The notes beneath the pieces were generated by a model, which was not told the origin of the DNA, searched no databases, and saw only the letters and a list, made by a program, of their open reading frames with translations. Of a DNA stretch of 64,000 nucleotides, positions 36,180 to 46,598 are shown piece by piece; within the stretch, counting starts at the first letter, position 1, and every line of letters begins with the position of its first letter. The DNA comes from Echria macrotheca (Eukaryota; Ascomycota; Sordariomycetes; Sordariales; Schizotheciaceae), in contig MU839828.1 in NCBI GenBank assembly GCA_030411725.1, positions 744,001 through 808,000 of the forward strand, in the 5' to 3' direction. The position numbers and the translations under genes were made by a program.

Positions 36180-36775
36180 CTAGAGATCGGTATTCCAGAG
36201 ATCCTCGCGCCGGGCCATCGCATACGTCGCGATCAGTACCTGGCGGCCCTCGGGTACAAAGACAGGCATCGACCCGTCCGGGCCCCCACCGCTCAGGCCG
36301 GAACTCGTCGGCATCCCAACCCCAGATATCTTCGCGCCGCGCCATCGCATACGTCGCAATAAGCACCTGTCGGCCCTCGGGCACAAAGACAGGTATCGAC
36401 CCGTCCGGGGCCCCTCTGCGCGGGAGTACGGTATTCCGCACCGCGACGCGCTCGTTAAGCGGGATTACCGGCGCGACCCGCACATGAAGCGTCTCGTTGA
36501 TGACAGCCGTCATGTACGGCAGCTTATCAAGCAGGTCCTTGGCCGGGATGGCGGTCATGTCGACCTCCTTTCCATGTGGTTTTGTGATCCGTCGCGAGGT
36601 CGGAGTTTGGATGGCCAGGTGCGACCAGGAGAGCCACGACGCTGGTGTGGTGCTTGCGGTCGATAGCGGCAATAAGGTGCTGGACGTGTCGCTCCAGCAT
36701 GTCGAGGTTGCAGATGTGCTCCCGAGCGAACTGTGGTCGTACTAGGGCGCGTGCCTCTGCCCATACGAAACGCCC
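36180..36775 (-). pseudogene. Broken cytochrome P450 copy
   Basis: Minus-strand fragments closely match the intact P450 at 53937-55990. The 5' part (about 36640-36760) encodes the segment from EARALVRPQFAREH to AAIDRKHH. It then jumps to the segment starting GKEVDMTAIPAKDLLD, so roughly 200 residues including the I-helix are deleted. In the K-helix the essential ExxR has become ETLH, and extra residues follow. The segment holding PVFVPEGRQVLIATYAMARRED occurs twice in tandem (127-bp offset, 36261 versus 36388), the second copy in a shifted frame. No haem-binding loop is present. It cannot encode a working enzyme. Confidence 0.85.
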
Positions 36776-36914
36776 ACCTCCACCCTCCACCCATAGACTT
36801 GAACCGAGTGCACTTATTCCGCACCTTGAGCCGCACCAGCTCCCCCGCCGCACGCGTATCCTCAGCGCTATCATGTCCAGCCCCCGTATCAACCGGTAAA
36901 TCAACGCTCGTGAT

Positions 36915-37045
36915 TCAGCGGGGGGCACCTTGCGCAACGCGCTGCCGGTACCAACGAACAGACCAGCACCGATCGAACCGCCAATAGCAATCGTGTGCAG
37001 ATGGCGGCTCTTCATGGTCTGGTTGAGCTTATTGTGCTTGTTGGC
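36915..37045 (-). pseudogene. Amino-acid permease N-terminal fragment
   Basis: The minus strand encodes LNQTMKSRHLHTIAIGGS followed by IGAGLFVGTGSAL, the conserved first transmembrane segment of fungal amino-acid permeases. The similarity ends after about 40 residues and runs into unrelated sequence 140 bp before the P450 fragment. No further permease helices are found. Confidence 0.65.
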
Positions 37046-37900
37046 GTCAGTGTCGGGCCGGCGCTTGAACGACTCGGGCGTCAGATTGCTGCCGCTCCGG
37101 GCCCGTGTATTGTCTTTTATGGTAATAATGACCGTCGTCCTTATCGCAGTTCTCCTTCTTCTTCCGTTCAAGCTTATTGTCGTACTTATTGTCGAGTTTT
37201 CGTTTCTTGTAGCAGAGCTTTCGGTAAGCGCGGTCACCTTCGGCCAGGCCCATGCGACCGCTGGGAAGGATACCCAGTGCTCGATGCCCTCGCTGTCAGA
37301 ATCAGAGTCCCAGTCATAGTCGGGCTTATAGCCCTCATCGTCGTCCGAATCGCTTTCCCAATCAGAATCACTGTCGGAGTCGGAGTCGCTATCAGTGTCG
37401 TGGCCAAATCGCAGTGTTCAGGGTACTGATTGTAACGAATCGTGAAGAACGATGACTGTTCATGTTTCTGGGACGGGCGTTCGCGCGTATGGTCCGAATC
37501 GACGCCCTCCTTTGCTCTTCTTCCGACATGGCGCCGAGCAATCGTTTGACTACACCATTAGCCAACTTCCAACCCAGATAACTAAGCTGGCTACCTGCCT
37601 CCACTGTGCGGTCGATGGCGAGTGCAGCGACTGAGCCTCCCTTTCAAACGGCGCGAGGGTGGTGCTGCTGGGGCTCCCACAGAGCCAGTAGTGAAGACGA
37701 GATTGACGTCGAGACAAGGGCCGGACTCGGCTCAGTCGCGTCATATTCTGGGGATGCCATTGTGTTTTTGACGTGGAGAGTTGGGTCCAGCGGCGTGGCG
37801 AGGGAGAACGATGAGTGGCGGGTAGACCAAGGATATCGAAGGAAGAAGGTTTGGTGATATGGATGGGACTGGAGTGGATGGCCGAGAAACCAAAACCAGC
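37046..37900 (-). pseudogene. Degenerate ORF with acidic Ser/Asp repeat
   Basis: A minus-strand frame begins MASPEYDATEPSPALVS near 37757 and runs through LALWEPQQHH to an in-frame TGA, then continues as KGGSVAALAIDRTVEAG and ends at stops near 37390. A different frame beyond these encodes an Asp/Ser-rich stretch (about 37261-37400). The pieces look like one decayed gene of unknown family, but undetected introns cannot be excluded. Confidence 0.35.
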
Positions 37901-37987
37901 GGCGGGCAGGTCAATATTTATACCCATTCAGGACCCATCCCTCAAGGGAGACAGCGTTCGCTGCCTTCCACGGTGAGGGTCCAGCCC

Positions 37988-39625
37988 CTAATTAGCGCCT
38001 TCTAGCGCCCTCGTGAAATATCGGCCCAGAGCGAGGATGCGGAAGGCCTCGTGGTTGCGCGCCTGCCACGCAAGCTGGCCCGCCGAGTGCCCATCCTTGT
38101 TCTTGCTTGCCAACAGGTTCCTGACGCCTCCCGGCATTGTCAAGAGCGTTCGCAGAGCCGAACTCTGGCCGGCAGGGATGCTTCCAACGCGCTTGAACAC
38201 CAGGTGAAAAAGGGTGTTGCCTTCCGCATCACGCTCGTCCACCCGGGCACCAGCGTCGACTAACACCCGAAAAGTCTCGGCAAGACGCTCCGGGTCCTGA
38301 GGCGTGACACCCGTTGGGTTGTGGGGGCCCATAATGACCTGCATCAGAGCACTCCTGCCAACAGCGTTACGCACGTGCACATCAGCGCCGGCTGCAATGA
38401 GAGCGCGCAAAGCAGCTGCGTTGTGGTTCTGGGCAGCAGCGATGATAGGCGTGTCGCCATAGCAGTCCTCCGAATCGAGCTGGGCGCCTCTGGAAATGAG
38501 GTTGCTGATCGTCTTCATGCAGCCGATTTCGACCTCCCTCTCCCGAAGCACCCTTGCCGGTCCCTCCGGGGCTACATAGCTTGCAGGCCGAGCGGACGGC
38601 ATGCAGCACATGTGAAGCGGCGACAGACCTTTGCCGGACATGGTCGCGATGAAGCCTCGCATCGCGTCAGCGCCGAACTCGAGAAGACGATCGGCCTTGG
38701 CAAAGTGACCGAGTCGACAAGCTTCGCCCAGCGGCGTGATTGTGGAATAGGGCAGGAACAGCTTGATGTCGACATCGATGTTGCCCCCCAGCTCCAGCAG
38801 AAGGGGGAAAGTGGACTCCCAGCGGGATTCGGCATACGCGTAATACAGCGGCGTCAGAGTCTTGGCGTCACGCACTTCAACGTCTTTCTGGATGCCGTTA
38901 TCCACCAGATATCTAACCACGCCGGAGAGACCGGCAGCAGCGGCGTGATGGAGGGCGGTGGCGCATTCCCTCCCGTCTTGGGCCTCGAGGGGCTCCATCA
39001 AATGGGAAGCTCCGCGAGACAGCAAAAGCTTGGCGGTGTCGGGCCGAAAATGACAGAGGGCAAGGTGTAACGGAGACCATGATCGCGGGACAGGGTCGGG
39101 CTCAGGGCATTCGGTTTCGTTGAGAAGGCCGCCCAGACGGGTACAGTCGCAAAGGTTTTCGCATGTTGCGTCGAGCTTGGCCCCGTGGTCGAGGAGGATC
39201 CTGACGATCTCATCGTGTCCACCTAGAACGGCAAGGTGGAGGGCGGTGTAGTGACGGATGACTGTCCTGGATTCGCGGCCTTTGGAGGGTGGTCGCGGAT
39301 GCGGGTCGAGCGGAACGAGGCGTCGAGCATCGGCGATGATGCGCTTCCAGTCGTCAAAGCCCAGGCAGTCGACGAAGGGGTAGTCGGGTTGGACGCCGGC
39401 GGCAAGAACTCTCTTGAGGGTGCCGACAACACCGCAATGGGCGGCCCAGGCCAGCGGCCAGATGTTTCCCTCGGCGACGACGCGTTTGTAGACGACGTGG
39501 TTGGCGATGCTGTGGAAGCGGCGGTTGGTGCGCGCGAATGCGGCCAGGTCGCGCAATTGGTCGAGGCGGTCGACGACAAAGACGAGGAGCTCAGTCGGGA
39601 GCGAGGAGAGCGACGGCGGCGCCAT
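37988..39625 (-). CDS. F-box/ankyrin-repeat protein
   Basis: A single-exon gene of 545 residues. An F-box-like start (LSSLPTELLVFVVDRL, residues about 5-45, with NRRFHSIANHVVYKRVV) is followed by roughly eight ankyrin-type units, such as YTALHLAVLGGHDEIVRIL, SPLHLALCHFRPDTAKLL, TALHHAAAAGLSGVVRYL and DTPIIAAAQNHNAAALRAL. F-box proteins recruit targets to SCF ubiquitin ligases, and the ankyrins would be the target-binding part; the target is unknown. It is divergent from the metallo-beta-lactamase gene with about 850 bp between. Confidence 0.88.
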   Translation of the reverse strand: MAPPSLSSLPTELLVFVVDRLDQLRDLAAFARTNRRFHSIANHVVYKRVVAEGNIWPLAWAAHCGVVGTLKRVLAAGVQPDYPFVDCLGFDDWKRIIADARRLVPLDPHPRPPSKGRESRTVIRHYTALHLAVLGGHDEIVRILLDHGAKLDATCENLCDCTRLGGLLNETECPEPDPVPRSWSPLHLALCHFRPDTAKLLLSRGASHLMEPLEAQDGRECATALHHAAAAGLSGVVRYLVDNGIQKDVEVRDAKTLTPLYYAYAESRWESTFPLLLELGGNIDVDIKLFLPYSTITPLGEACRLGHFAKADRLLEFGADAMRGFIATMSGKGLSPLHMCCMPSARPASYVAPEGPARVLREREVEIGCMKTISNLISRGAQLDSEDCYGDTPIIAAAQNHNAAALRALIAAGADVHVRNAVGRSALMQVIMGPHNPTGVTPQDPERLAETFRVLVDAGARVDERDAEGNTLFHLVFKRVGSIPAGQSSALRTLLTMPGGVRNLLASKNKDGHSAGQLAWQARNHEAFRILALGRYFTRALEGAN

Positions 39626-40474
39626 TGGAAGCGTGGTTGAACGTGCAGTTGGACATCGCGACGGCTGAAGTCGAGGTCACGTCTTGGGATTGGGGATTGC
39701 GCGTCAGCCCAGGCCCGTGCACAAGCTCCTTCAGCCGCGACAGCGCTCGGTCCGCGTCCGTGGGAACAAGTTCATTTCACCCTCTGGGTTTGGATGACGC
39801 CGAATGAATTCAGTGGTCAAGATACAAGTTAGAGCCACCACGAGACAAAAGGACATACACCTCTGGTTGGAGAGCTCCGACAAGCATCTTCCGTCTGTTC
39901 TTGCGGTCTTGGCGAGCTTTCACCACACGCCAAGAGTTGTCAGCCGAACTCTGACGGCACCTGTCAACGGTGATAGTGGGGGCACTGACTAAGGTTGAGG
40001 CTTGTTTGTCGCTTGGCCCGCAAGGCATGGTAAGACCCGACCAAAGCCATAGCAAGTAGGTATTTGGCCTACTCTACTAGGACTTTCCCACCATGTTTTC
40101 GTCATGCTTTCAAGCGGAGCTGTCGTGTTCGCAGGCGGAGAAGCCCGTCGTATCTCCAGCCCTATCAGAACCCCTGTTACACTGGAGTCGGTCCTACGAC
40201 AGCTGTCAAACCTACCGCTTGCGGCCCGCACACGGCCGGACCGACCCGTTATCCCCTAACCCCGCAGCCAGAAACCTTCTCGGGGTCTTACAACCTTCCG
40301 TGATGCATGCCAAGATCAGCTTCGGGGCTGTGTTTTGGATACCAGACGGTATTTAAACTTGGGGGTTCGCATGAAGAACTATTAGGTCGTAGATAGCAAT
40401 CAGATCCTTTTTCAGACAACTCCTCGTAGAAGTTTTGTCGCCAGTGCGGATTTCTTGACCCTGAACCCGTCCCG
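39626..40474. other. Divergent promoter region
   Basis: About 850 bp between divergent genes. No ORF with a recognisable feature and no repeat was seen. Confidence 0.5.
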
Positions 40475-41777
40475 ATGGCGACACCAAAACTGCCCACCGT
40501 CACCAAGATCACCGGCCTCCCGGTCCCCAGCGATGCCTCATCCAAATCACACCACCTTCTCTCCAAAACAGGCAAACTCGTAGGCTTCCGAAACACCCAC
40601 GACTCGTTCAACAACAAATATGACGGCAGCACCATCCTCCCAGCGGCCTTCAAGTTGCTCACGTACGTCCTCATCCCCTCTTAGACTCAGTCTGAGTCTC
40701 TTATCCCACCTACTCACCGCCACCAGCGACCGTGTTAGAGGCAAACTAGGCCCTATGCCGCCCATCCCGTCCCCCTGCCCCATCCCCGTCCGCAAACCCA
40801 CCTTCATCACCACCCGGATCGGCCCTTCCGCCCTAAGAGCAACCTGGCTAGGGCACGCCTGTTACTTCCTAGAATTCCCCTCCGGCCTACGCGTCCTCTT
40901 CGACCCGGTATTCGAGGAAATCTGCGCGCCCACCTCCCTGCTCTCCTCAAAACGCTTCACCCCCGTCCCCTGCTCCATCGCCGACCTCCCGTTCCTCGAC
41001 GCCGTAGTCATCTCCCACTCGCATTTTGACCACCTCTCCCACCCCACCGTCCAGGAGATCACCAAACACCACCCCACCGCCCACTTCTTCGTCCCCCTAG
41101 GTCTGCAGGCGTGGTTCCGCAAGCAAGGAATCACAAACGTGACCGAGCTTGACTGGTGGGAGGACGCCGAGCTCACCGTCCCAGCCGACGAAGCTACGAT
41201 AAGGGGTACATTCTCCTGCCTGCCCGCCCAGCACAGCTCCGGCCGCTCCGGGTTCGACAAGGATACCACCCTCTGGGCGAGCTGGGCCGTCTCCTCCACC
41301 CTTTTCTCCTCGGACACCAAAAAATCAGTTTACTTTGGCGGCGACACAGGCTGTATGTCCCCCACCTTCCCGTGTTCTACCCCCCCGACACTAGGTCTAA
41401 CACACCCACCAAAAACAGACAGGGCAGTCCCAGAAGACATAAAAGGCGACGATTACCTCCCCCATCTCCCCACGAACCCCGACTTTGGTAAGATCGGAAC
41501 ACTCCGCGGCCCGTTCACCCTCGGCCTCCTCCCCATCGGCGCATACAGACCGCGCTATCTCATGTCGTCTGTGCACGCGAACCCGTTCGACGCGGTGGAG
41601 ATTTTTAGGGATACGAGGTGTGAGAAGGCCATGGGAATCCACTGGGGCACGTGGCAGCTTACGTTTGAGGATGTTATGGAGCCGCCTGTTTTGTTGAGGG
41701 AGGCGCTGGCTAGAAGGGGGCTGCCGGAGCGGGGGGTGTTTGATATTTGTGATGTTGGGGAGAGTCGAGAGTTTTGA
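40475..41777 (+). CDS. NAPE-PLD-like metallo-beta-lactamase-fold hydrolase
   Basis: Three exons (introns 40663-40726 and 41353-41418) encode 390 residues. The zinc ligands SHSHFDH lie at about residues 159-165. LPAQHSSGRSGFDKDTTLW and FGGDTGY follow, the latter formed only after splicing the second intron, then GLLPIGAYRPRYLM and SSVHANPFDAVEIF. This order is characteristic of the N-acyl-phosphatidylethanolamine phospholipase D group. The enzymes are di-zinc phosphodiesterases; the fungal substrate is not established. The second intron is 66 nt, in frame and free of stops, so an unspliced transcript would still be translated, but with 22 residues inserted in the GDTGY metal-binding loop. The protein has no clear signal peptide. 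Confidence 0.9.
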
Positions 41778-42533
41778 TTTCTTGGTTGGTTAGGTGTCTT
41801 CTCCCAACTCGGAATGGTTTGCGGTGTACGGAATAAAGGTAATGGTTTTTTGTACTAGATGATGACGTACAGCATATGTGAAAAGGTTCAATGTTGGGGT
41901 TGCGGATATGTACAAAGTTGCGGGAGGGGGCAGCATATGTTGATTTCATTGCTTCGCTCATCGTTTGAATAGAGATTTTGTGGACAGGGATAGGATAGAA
42001 CTTTTTGATGAAGGGGTATAGGTGCCTGAATACAACCGGGCTTCACGCTTGTAAAAAGGGGCTTCGTATTTGCATAAAAGGCTTATATATATCCATACCT
42101 ATGACCCTCTCTCAGAATTTGCCAGGTCCATGTATCAGTTCTCTTGAATAAGTCATAGATCACCTTCTGGATTCCCTCAGGTTTACGACTTATTTGCCAC
42201 TATACTTCATATATGCGGCTACATCGGCCTTTGGACAATATTCCCTCTTACCACAGAACATGTACTGTACTACGTACCTATGCACTACGCCCAGCGCAGG
42301 AATTGCATTACGGATCTGCCATCCCGTAATGGCGGATAATGGCAGGGTAGGTAGACACTGCAGCATTTCAAGAGCACAAATTCGGACAGCTTTTCTCTCA
42401 CTTTCACTCTGAACACCAGTATCGACTCAATGGAAACAGACACGCATCATGAAAGTAGGTATTTAATTTAACGCCGCTGCTCATCCAGGTAATGCTGCAT
42501 GGTAACTATGTCCCAAACAGCCACTCTACCCAA
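41778..42533. other. Intergenic between convergent genes
   Basis: About 750 bp at the 3' ends of two genes; no supported feature. Confidence 0.5.
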
Positions 42534-45500
42534 CTAGAAACGCCCACTCATGCTAGACAACGCTGTAACGGCCTCCTGTTCCTCCCTGCGGAGCTGTGCC
42601 GTCGGACTGCACGGATACGCAAAATGCTTCCAGAGCGGGTCCGAGAAGAAGAACGGGTTTTGGAACGGTGTAGGTGCCGGCTCCAGAGGCTTCGGCTTGG
42701 GCCTCGGAGACGTATCGGCGTGCATCATCAGCTTGGGCAGTTTCACCGGTGGCATCTCCAGAGACGGTGCTTGCTGGCTGAGCGAGAGAAGACTGGCTGG
42801 CCCGGGCAGAGCTGTTGGCGGAGGCGGAGGGAGTATTGGTGGTTTTACTTCGTCCTCGAGAGCGACAGGGGTCTCGACGCCGTGGATCTTCTTCCAGGTG
42901 ACAGTTCGCTTGCGCTTGCGGTTTTTAACCGCAGCCGAGATGGAATCGTCTTGATCCACGGAATGAGTGGACGGCGGTTGCATCTCGACCTTGGGAGCAG
43001 GACTAGGCAACTGCTGCAGGCTCACTTGGGGAGTAGGACCCGGTGGTGGTTGCAAGCTGGCTTGGGGAGCAGGACCAGGTAGCGATTGCAAGCTGACTTG
43101 GGGGGCAGGAGCAGGTAATTGGTGAAAAAACCCTTGCGGAGGAAATCTGGGCAGCTGTTGGAAACTCGGTTGGGGACGAAGACCGGGCAGCTCGACGATC
43201 GTTGCTGGACTTTCCTCGCTCTGGGGCACTGCCGAAGTTTGTGATTCGAGAACTGCCGGTGCTGACTTTCGAGCCCTCTTGACCCTCGTTTTGGCTCTAG
43301 CAGCCGGTTGGGACGTTGGTATGTCCTCAGTTGTGGCAGCCCCCGTGATCCGTCGTAGTTCGAACCCGATCTTGCGCACAAGGTAAGCGCCGTTGAATCG
43401 GTCGTCACGCACGGCGGCAGGCCTCTTGGCATCGGGATTATACCTGGGCTCCCTTCTGGCTCTTGGAGGTCGTAATGGCCTTGAAGCTGGTGCCTTGACT
43501 TCCACCAGTTGAGTGTTGTTCGGGCTGCTCGGCTGCTCTGAGCCCCCGACGAGAATCTCATCACTTTCTGTTGGGGGTGGCTTCTTCGGTCGCCGACCAA
43601 TCTTCTTTTCGCCAGGCGGCGCTTGGCCACTGTCCCTTTGCTTCGCACCCTCCGGTCCGCCGCTCTTCCTAGATGTTTTTGCTGGCTTGCTCTTCTCCGT
43701 CTCGAGGACAGTGCCGGGAGGGAGGAACAGAGCGGGCTTCCTTTCGCGTAGATCACCAACCCAGGCATCACAGTCCCACTGTACCCAGTAGTCGATAACG
43801 TCCGACCACACGCTGTCTGGTGGTTTCGTGAAGTTGACGAACACGACCTTCCCTCCACGGTCGTGAACGGCTTTGGCGAATTCTCGGACTAGAACCTTTA
43901 GCCCATGGACACGCATGCTCGTGCCCAGGATCAGCAGCATGTCGGGCCCGAGCGAGAGGTCGTGCTGTATGATGGGGCTGATGAGGTGGGCATGCGGATG
44001 TTCTTCGCCGTACAGTACGATGTCGGGCCTGAGCTTCCCAACCCCGAGAGCGCGCTTCCCGCGTTCCTGCCGAGCCGCAGTAGCCCCTGCGCAGTGAGGA
44101 CAGGTTGGTTGACGTCCAGCCATGGTGTCTGCTAGCCGTTCCTCATCGTCCCACGTCGAGGTACGGCCACAGGCGAAACATCGAAGCTCGGCGAGCGAAC
44201 CGTGAAGGCAAACACATTCCACGCCCCGGTTTGGCCCGGGCGGGGGAGGACCGTCCGTGGGAGGCCCATTTCCACTACTTTCGTTGGCACCCGACGTCGA
44301 GTCCTGACTTGAACTACCCTCATTTGTTCCCCCATCGACGTCGGTAGGATTCGAGTCAAGCGTCTCAGGATCTCCAATCGGCACGTCCTTTGTTGAGGGT
44401 TCCGTCGCGTCGGACTCGGAGGGCCGGCTGGCCGGGTGTGAGTCTGATGGCGTATCCTTCTGGTCAGGCGTTTCCGTGTCTTTAGTCGGTACCTTGGATC
44501 CTCCCGAGTTTCTCCCAGCTCTCGTGGAAAAGCGATATCGGGTGCCTGCCCCGAGAGCCAGAGAAGTCGCAAGGCCCACACGCTCCTCCAGCTGATCAAT
44601 GTTTTGTGTGTAACACCTGACCAGCTTTCTCGCGTCACGAAGGACGCTAACAAAACGGTGACTGTTAGTAGGCTCGGCAGTACGCACCTTTTGCCTCAGT
44701 GTCGTGGCAAAGGTGTAGAATACCGAGGTTTTTGTTGGACATGACCATATTTGGGCATCGAAGAGGTCTTTGCCTTTGAGATTTGGGAGCGACGTGCGGC
44801 TCGCGGATGACGCGAACGATGTTTGCGAGGTGAGGAGCGGCGTCGAGGCTGAAGAGGAACTATGGCTCTGCGACGATTGTGAGGATGACGAGTCATCTTG
44901 ACTTGGAGATTGTGGGAGTGGGCTCGATGATTGCTGTGAATATTCTTGGAACGGATCGGAGAGGTAAGGAGGTGGTGACGATAATGGCGACGACAAGACG
45001 GTTCGGGGTGGTTCGTGGTCGGTCGAATCTATGGGAGGCCCGAGAGACAAACTTGGGGGTGATGAGATCACATGGATGGTTGGTCCCGAAGTAAACTGAT
45101 CAATATCCATCTCAACCGGGCCTGACGTGCCGGACGAAGGTCGGGGGCTCAACAACGGTGTTCGAGCTACACCCCTCGCGGTCTGGCTACTTCCCGCAAC
45201 ACATTCGTCGAGGTCAGCAGTTGGCGGTATGCTTGGTAACCTCGGTCCCTGTTCTCGTTCCTCTGAAACCCCGACCACGATCTCGTCTTCGACGCGTGGC
45301 TCCTCCCGCGGCCCGGCCTTTTTCTGCGATGTCGACGCGTCTTTCTGCGGAGACCCAGGCGCGACCTCGATGGTATCCAGCTTGACCTCTTGGGCTTCCT
45401 CGGACACGATCTGGGTCGGGGGTTCGTTCGATCGGGGCGCGCTACGAAACAATTTGGGAAAGACGGCAAGACTCTCTTCGCGTGCTATTTTCCGCCGCTT

Positions 45501-45819
45501 CGCATGACGCTCTGGTTCGGACGCGACATCAGACTCGTCTGCGTCTTCATTGCTTCTGGCGTCGTCCCTCGATGCCGCCGCGTCGAATTGGGCTTGTATG
45601 AGGGAATAGAGGCCGTTCTCGGAGCGGAAATCCTTGGAGGGTGACAGTGAGCGAGAGTGCAGAGACTTGTGAAGCGGGCAAAATTTGACCTACAGGAATT
45701 CCCGAGTTTGTGCTTATTCCAGCACCTGTAATGACAACCACCTTTCTAGACTTCCATAGTGTGGTGGCAATCTCTTGCAGGAGATCCTGGGAGCCAGGTT
45801 CGACGTGGGTGGTCGGCAT
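42534..45819 (-). CDS. Sirtuin, Hst3/Hst4-type NAD-dependent deacetylase
   Basis: Two exons (intron 45633-45693) encode 1074 residues. Splicing rebuilds VVVITGAGISTNSGIPDFRS, the NAD-binding signature. TQNIDQLEERVGL is at about 384-396, the catalytic histidine in CVCLHGS is near 519, and the zinc ligands are CFAC and CPHC. GTSMRVHGLKVLV and WVQWDCDAWVGDL are typical of the Hst3/Hst4 class, which removes acetyl from histone H3 Lys56 in the nucleus. The protein is unusually long. About 280 acidic/Ser-rich residues are inserted after the Rossmann opening, about 117 residues lie between the NIDQLE motif and the catalytic histidine, and a long disordered tail follows. The tail contains a Pro/Gln repeat of the form PAPQVSLQ (about 42985-43150). 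Confidence 0.92.
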
Positions 45820-46598
45820 CGCGACGAGGACTGGAACGCGGTGCCAACCTGCGAATGTCGGGCGCGATTGCAGCGAGGGAGGGCGGCAGACGTTATTCTG
45901 GCATTTCTGAGGCTATCGGTGGACGACGGCGGGAGAACGTGCTTTCGAGCGGGACTTGGAACATACGGGAGACTTTGCTGAGACGCGAGGAGTTGGCGAT
46001 GCGATCGCGAAAGACTTGTTGATGGCTGGGGTCGTTCGCGCTACGCGTCGGGGCAGTGGCAGCCGGCTGCGGGGTCTGCCAAGCTTGCCGCCGGAGCTAA
46101 CAAGAGCCGCTAAAATCACCACAACGGAAGGAGGAGGTCCCTGCACTCACCTGAATTGCCTATTTGGGGAACGCAACCTCAAAACGCAACCTCCATCTTC
46201 ACCACCTCCTCGAGTGCTGTCTCTTTCTTGACTTCACATGGCCATTTTCAGGTAACACGGACTCAACTCGATACCGCCGGTTTCTCGAAGCTTATGTCGA
46301 TTTACATATTCTGTAGATCGAGAACTATTCCATTTCGCCTTCGGAAATGGTAGCGCTGGACTTGAGCCGACCAACCCCCCCCCCCCCCTCCCCTTCCCCC
46401 GGCTCAGGGACAAGCAGTGTAACCATGTCACGTCCAGCCACACAAGCATGCAATTGAACGGGCTTGGAAGAAAAGAAGTCAATGGTAAAACGCGATATTA
46501 CATACATATTCCGTGACGTAGAAACCCCCCTTGTATATCCTACCGGAGACGCCAGCCCTCAACCCATACCAGATTCTCAACCCCAGCGTAAGCCATCA
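45820..46598. other. Intergenic, with a poly-C run
   Basis: No supported gene. A run of about 14 consecutive C lies at 46375-46388, followed by more C-rich sequence. This is the sirtuin promoter side and the 3' side of the peptidase gene. Confidence 0.5.

Noticed and set aside
46375..46400. Poly-C run as a possible functional quadruplex or regulatory signal.
   Set aside because: A single homopolymer in an intergenic spacer with no supporting pattern; likely a slippage tract.
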